Source: Actinomycetes bacterium (lineage in GTDB: Bacteria > Actinomycetota > Acidimicrobiia > UBA5794). Taken from it: a stretch of 9,930 nucleotides of DNA. Each line of letters opens with the position of its first letter. The stretch's first letter is position 1. The DNA lies in the NCBI GenBank assembly GCA_030598305.1, contig JAUVQC010000030.1, forward strand, positions 1 through 9,930. Reading direction: 5' to 3'. The notes under the pieces were generated by a model, which was not told where the DNA came from, searched no databases, and was given only the letters and a program-made list of their open reading frames with translations. A program made the translations under genes and the position numbers. Positions 7,480-9,930 of this stretch are shown here, in pieces.

Positions 7480-8034
7480 CTACGAAATCTTTCGACCTGC
7501 CAGAAGGTCTGCCTCCACAACGATTCGGAACCGCTGCGAGCCAAGCGGGTGGCATGCGAACATCGTCACGGAAGGTGTTGGACCGTCGTACGTTATCCAG
7601 AGATCCATGGGATCCACGACGTAGGTATCCGACACCCGGTACATGACCTCGAATCCGTCGCCATCCGTCATGAACACGAGATCGCCGTTTCCGAGCTTGT
7701 CGAGGTTTCTGAACGGTCGAGTCTTGGTTGTTCGATGGCCTGCGAGCACGACGTTGCCTGATCCACCCGGTGTGGAGGTGCCTGACCAATGGGCAACGCC
7801 CTGATCTATCACCGACATCGCCACACCTGATCGAACGGTCTCATCGAGCCCGATCGCAGGAATGCGGATCCGTCCGACTTCGGTGCCGAGCGCTTGGGTC
7901 CTGTGGAATACTGGCTGACGCGCAAGATTCGCAGTCAGATCGTCCGGGCGCGTCGCTGCAGACACCGGTGCCGCCCACACCAGCAGCAGACCTGTCACAA
8001 TCACGAAACGAAGAAGCAGTTTCATCGGTCTCAT
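7480..8034 (-). CDS. Class E-type sortase (transpeptidase)
   Basis: A 184-residue exported cysteine transpeptidase that would attach surface proteins bearing a C-terminal sorting signal to the cell wall. A hydrophobic N-terminal stretch (about residues 6-26, LLLRFVIVTGLLLVWAAPVSA) is a signal peptide or membrane anchor. The sortase core follows: IRIPAIGLDETVRSG, then catalytic His100 in VVLAGHRTT, catalytic Cys161 in FACHPLGSQRFRIV, and the catalytic Arg as Arg168 or Arg170. The CHP...R form is characteristic of class E, which usually prefers LAxTG-like signals; most members have TTCHP rather than FACHP. The start at 8034 is chosen because it gives a clean signal sequence; the ATG at 8025 is equally possible. 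Longer in-frame starts, up to 8223, would overlap bioY by more than 120 bases and add unlikely sequence. No protein in the window carries a clear sorting signal, so its substrates lie elsewhere. Confidence 0.87.
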   Translation of the reverse strand: MRPMKLLLRFVIVTGLLLVWAAPVSAATRPDDLTANLARQPVFHRTQALGTEVGRIRIPAIGLDETVRSGVAMSVIDQGVAHWSGTSTPGGSGNVVLAGHRTTKTRPFRNLDKLGNGDLVFMTDGDGFEVMYRVSDTYVVDPMDLWITYDGPTPSVTMFACHPLGSQRFRIVVEADLLAGRKIS

Positions 8035-8095
8035 TGTCGTGTAGATCGGTAGATATCGCCAGCAGCTGAACCTGAATTCAGATCCCGGAGGGCAC
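8035..8095. promoter_or_regulatory. Divergent sortase/bioY control region
   Basis: This 61-base gap must hold the promoters of both the sortase (-) and bioY (+), unless these lie within the genes. It contains a tandem GTAGATCG / GTAGATAT at 8041-8056, a perfect 10-base palindrome CTGAATTCAG at 8072-8081 with a partial extra CTGAA just before it (8066-8070), and GGAGG at 8087-8091, 4 bases before the bioY GTG. No TANNNT hexamer is present. The palindrome sits just before the ribosome-binding site, where a repressor could block bioY. Its regulator is not identifiable. Confidence 0.45.
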
Positions 8096-8686
8096 GTGGA
8101 GACGACATATCCCAACAAGACGATCGCCAATGTGTTCATACCTCGGAGTGCCGTCAACACGGTCCTCCTGATGGTTGGGTTTGCAGTGCTGACAGCACTG
8201 GCTGCCCAGATCCGATTCCACATCCCCGGTACGCCGGTCCCTGTAACGGGACAGACGTTTGCTGTGCTCCTCGCTGGCGCTGCGCTTGGTTCGCGCGCTG
8301 GCGCCGGTAGCCAATTGATCTACTGGCTGATGGGTGCCGTTGGGCTTCCCGTGTTCGCACAGCAGTCAGGGGGATGGGAAGCAGCAACCGGTGCGACATT
8401 CGGATACCTCTTCGGTTTCATCGTCGCGGCGGGGGTCGTCGGAGCGCTTGCTGAACGCGGCAGGGACCGCACGGTGCAACAAGCCGTACCTGCGTTCCTC
8501 CTTGGGAACCTCACCATCTACATGTTCGGGGTTCCGTGGCTCATGTACTCGGTCCCCTCGATCGAGACGATCGGTGCGGCTCTCGCCATCGGATTCATGC
8601 CGTTCATCGCTTTTGACATCCTCAAGATCGTGCTCGCCGGCGTCGCACTCCCAACGGCCTGGAGAATGACGGGCACGATCAAGTGA
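8096..8686 (+). CDS. bioY: BioY, biotin transporter substrate-binding (S) component
   Basis: A 196-residue integral membrane protein that binds biotin and delivers it to the cytoplasm, usually with the ECF transporter module EcfA/EcfA'/EcfT. About six membrane segments are visible. The BioY signature is clear: GTPVPVTGQTFAVLLAGAAL (residues 45-64), then GSQLIYWLMGAVGLPVFA (71-88), GATFGYLFGF (99-108), LGNLTIYMFG (136-145) and the C-terminal FDILKIVLA with Asp174 and Lys177. The length is usual. The start is a GTG with GGAGG four bases upstream. No EcfA or EcfT gene is in the window, so it either uses a shared energising module encoded elsewhere or works alone. Its stop codon overlaps the thioesterase start (8683-8686), implying coupled translation. 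Regulation by biotin is expected, but no known operator is recognised. Confidence 0.95.
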   Translation: METTYPNKTIANVFIPRSAVNTVLLMVGFAVLTALAAQIRFHIPGTPVPVTGQTFAVLLAGAALGSRAGAGSQLIYWLMGAVGLPVFAQQSGGWEAATGATFGYLFGFIVAAGVVGALAERGRDRTVQQAVPAFLLGNLTIYMFGVPWLMYSVPSIETIGAALAIGFMPFIAFDILKIVLAGVALPTAWRMTGTIK

Positions 8687-9084
8687 CCGCCGCAAGAGAA
8701 GAGATCATTCGAGCTGCGTTCGACGGTGACCCCTATGCCGCGGCACTCGGGATTGGCTTGGAAGACATAACCGATGACTCGGTGGCTGTTTCCATGACGG
8801 TGCGCGACGATCTGCTCAACTTCCATGGTGTACTCCATGGCGGCGCGATGTTCTCACTCGCAGACTGTGCGTTCTCGCTGGCTTCCAATGCACACGGCGA
8901 CACGGCAATGGCCATTGACACCCACCTGGCCCTGACCGCTCCCACGAGGCTCGGGGATGAACTCACGGCAACAGCGGTCGAGGTGACCCGCGGACGAACA
9001 CTCGCCACCTACAGGGTCGATGTGACACGAAACGACGGCCGCACAGTGGGACTCTTCACCGGAACGGTGTTCATTCAGAGCTGA
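8683..9084 (+). CDS. PaaI-type hotdog-fold acyl-CoA thioesterase
   Basis: A 133-residue cytosolic protein of the PaaI/YbgC-like hotdog thioesterase superfamily, which hydrolyses acyl- or aryl-CoA thioesters. The signature is present: Asn46, HGVLHGG (His48 to Gly54) and Asp61 in SLADCAF, the last matching the catalytic acid of PaaI. The remaining strands follow (THLALTAPTRLGDELTATAVEV, here split as THLALTAPT and GDELTATAVEV, and GLFTGTVFI). Such proteins act as tetramers; the substrate cannot be read from sequence. The start is GTG at 8683, sharing GTGA with the bioY stop, so it is probably co-translated with bioY. There are no other phenylacetate-catabolism genes here, so the symbol paaI would be unsafe. 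A link to acyl chemistry beside a biotin importer is possible, since biotin is the cofactor of acyl-CoA carboxylases, but this is inference. Confidence 0.9.
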   Translation: MTAAREEIIRAAFDGDPYAAALGIGLEDITDDSVAVSMTVRDDLLNFHGVLHGGAMFSLADCAFSLASNAHGDTAMAIDTHLALTAPTRLGDELTATAVEVTRGRTLATYRVDVTRNDGRTVGLFTGTVFIQS

Positions 9085-9108
9085 TCGATCCGAAGATTGG
9101 AGCGTCGC

Positions 9109-9930
9109 TCATTCCTCGAAGCACGGATTTGTGAACTCGTACTGCTGGGCCATCGCACCGACGAAGAAGGGCTTGACGAGCCTCGAGCCGGTCGTTCCAT
9201 CGGCTTGCGACACCGTTTGGTTCGGCCCACCCGCGGACGTGTAGAACTCGAGATCCGGCTTGTAGATCGCAACTGACCTCTGCACGTGGTCGTTCGGCGA
9301 GCCGGCATAGCTCTGGCTTGGCGCTGTACCTCCGAAGTCGATCTGGTCGATCGAGTTCGCCGCCGACACGATCCCACTACGCGTGAGATCGCTATTTGCA
9401 ATGGCGGTCGCGAGCACCCGGTGCATGGACAATGCCCCATTCCACCCGGCGACAAAACCATCACTCGGCCGGCGACCAGGGAACGCCTCAGCAATGGCCG
9501 CCATCAATGCTTGGTTCCCGACTGTGTCTTCCCCCCACGCGACGGTGTACGCCGACTGGTAGTACCGCCGATCGTAGAGCTCAGCAACGGGTTGATCGAG
9601 CAGCCTGAAATCGTAGCTTGGGACGGATCCGATGAACATCCCTTCATAACCAGAGCGAACCGCGCCCGCGAGGATCTCGGCTCCGAGTGACGGGTTCGTG
9701 GCAAGGAACGTCCAGTCAGCCTTCGAGTCGACGATGCCGAGGATGACGGAAGTGAGGTCCTGGCCTGGCACGACGGCTGCGCTTCCGTCGTAGAGAAGAT
9801 CCATTCCATAGAACTCGACGGCCTTCTTCACTCCGGCGGCGGCGTCCAAACCGTACTCGTCGTCAAATGTGGCCAGGGCCACCGATCTTCCGCCCATCTC
9901 GTTGACGAAGTCGAGAATGTTCATGGCCTC
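9109..9930 (-). CDS. ABC transporter substrate-binding protein, type-1 periplasmic-binding fold (partial)
   Basis: The last 273 residues of a protein whose 5' end lies beyond the right edge; the frame is still open at base 9930. It resembles the LivK-like (Peripla_BP_6) solute-binding proteins of branched-chain amino acid or amide ABC importers. Visible parts are SVALATFDDEYGLDAAAG followed by a GVKKAVEFYG helix, the inter-domain strand near DWTFLATNPSLGAEILAG, FIGSVPSYD, and the C-terminal lobe helix GFVAGWNGALSMHRVLATAI. The C-terminus ends in NPCFEE. A lipoprotein signal would be expected in the missing part. The stop lies 24 bases from the convergent thioesterase stop, and no clear terminator is seen between them. 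The substrate is unknown; members also bind urea, amides and aromatic acids. Confidence 0.8.
   Translation of the reverse strand, partial: EAMNILDFVNEMGGRSVALATFDDEYGLDAAAGVKKAVEFYGMDLLYDGSAAVVPGQDLTSVILGIVDSKADWTFLATNPSLGAEILAGAVRSGYEGMFIGSVPSYDFRLLDQPVAELYDRRYYQSAYTVAWGEDTVGNQALMAAIAEAFPGRRPSDGFVAGWNGALSMHRVLATAIANSDLTRSGIVSAANSIDQIDFGGTAPSQSYAGSPNDHVQRSVAIYKPDLEFYTSAGGPNQTVSQADGTTGSRLVKPFFVGAMAQQYEFTNPCFEE

Noticed and set aside
6583..7761. Plus-strand open frame of 392 codons opposite the protease and sortase genes
   Set aside because: It lies antisense to two genes with intact catalytic motifs and has no recognisable domain.
8066..8081. TGAAC-N3-AATTC as a BioQ-type biotin operator
   Set aside because: The right half does not match the BioQ half-site as I remember it (GTTAC), so only an unnamed candidate operator is reported.
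8035..8223. N-terminal extension of the sortase into bioY
   Set aside because: It would overlap the bioY coding region by more than 120 bases and bury the signal peptide; starts at 8034 or 8025 fit far better.
9100..9110. Palindrome GAGCG-T-CGCTC in the thioesterase/transport-protein convergent gap as a terminator
   Set aside because: Only 5-base arms with a single-base centre and no T tract; too weak to call.

Overview
The window (GC-rich, roughly 60% by eye) looks like an actinobacterial chromosome. The basis is a group 42 ECF sigma factor paired with a DGPF/YCII protein, a UPF0182 membrane protein near a membrane-tethered PDZ/Lon-like (S16) protease, a DivIVA-domain coiled-coil protein, a class E-type sortase, and several start codons with no Shine-Dalgarno sequence. 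A lineage outside the well-studied genera (for example Acidimicrobiia) is plausible, but this is a guess. I see no tRNA, rRNA, CRISPR array, insertion sequence or phage gene.

Layout. Bases 67-1674 (+) hold a two-gene unit, a DGPF/YCII protein followed by an ECF42-type sigma factor with a long C-terminal extension. The two are separated by one stop codon and three bases. Bases 1675-1720 are a short convergent gap with stacked hairpins. Bases 1721-8034 (-) hold four genes, transcribed right to left: class E-type sortase, PDZ-S16 protease, DivIVA-like coiled-coil protein, UPF0182 membrane protein. Bases 8035-8095 are a short divergent regulatory gap. Bases 8096-9084 (+) hold bioY (biotin transporter S component) and a PaaI-type hotdog thioesterase joined by a 4-base stop/start overlap. 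Bases 9109-9930 (-) hold the C-terminal part of a type-1 periplasmic-binding (LivK-like) ABC-transporter protein that runs off the right edge.

How it may work together. The minus-strand block reads as a cell-envelope module: a protein-anchoring transpeptidase, a membrane-tethered protease facing outward, a polar/septal-type coiled-coil scaffold, and a large multi-membrane protein with a big exported domain. The UPF0182/PDZ-S16 proximity is a known actinobacterial arrangement. The DivIVA-like protein between them is the least familiar member and carries a C-terminal domain I do not recognise. The most striking non-coding signal is that three consecutive genes of this block each have a TANNNT hexamer exactly 7 bases before the start codon and no ribosome-binding site. 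This is the geometry of leaderless promoters, so the block is probably several separately initiated transcripts rather than one plain operon.

Nothing in the window is clearly an undescribed defence or mobile system. The best leads are the DivIVA-like protein and its neighbourhood, and the repeated leaderless-promoter pattern.
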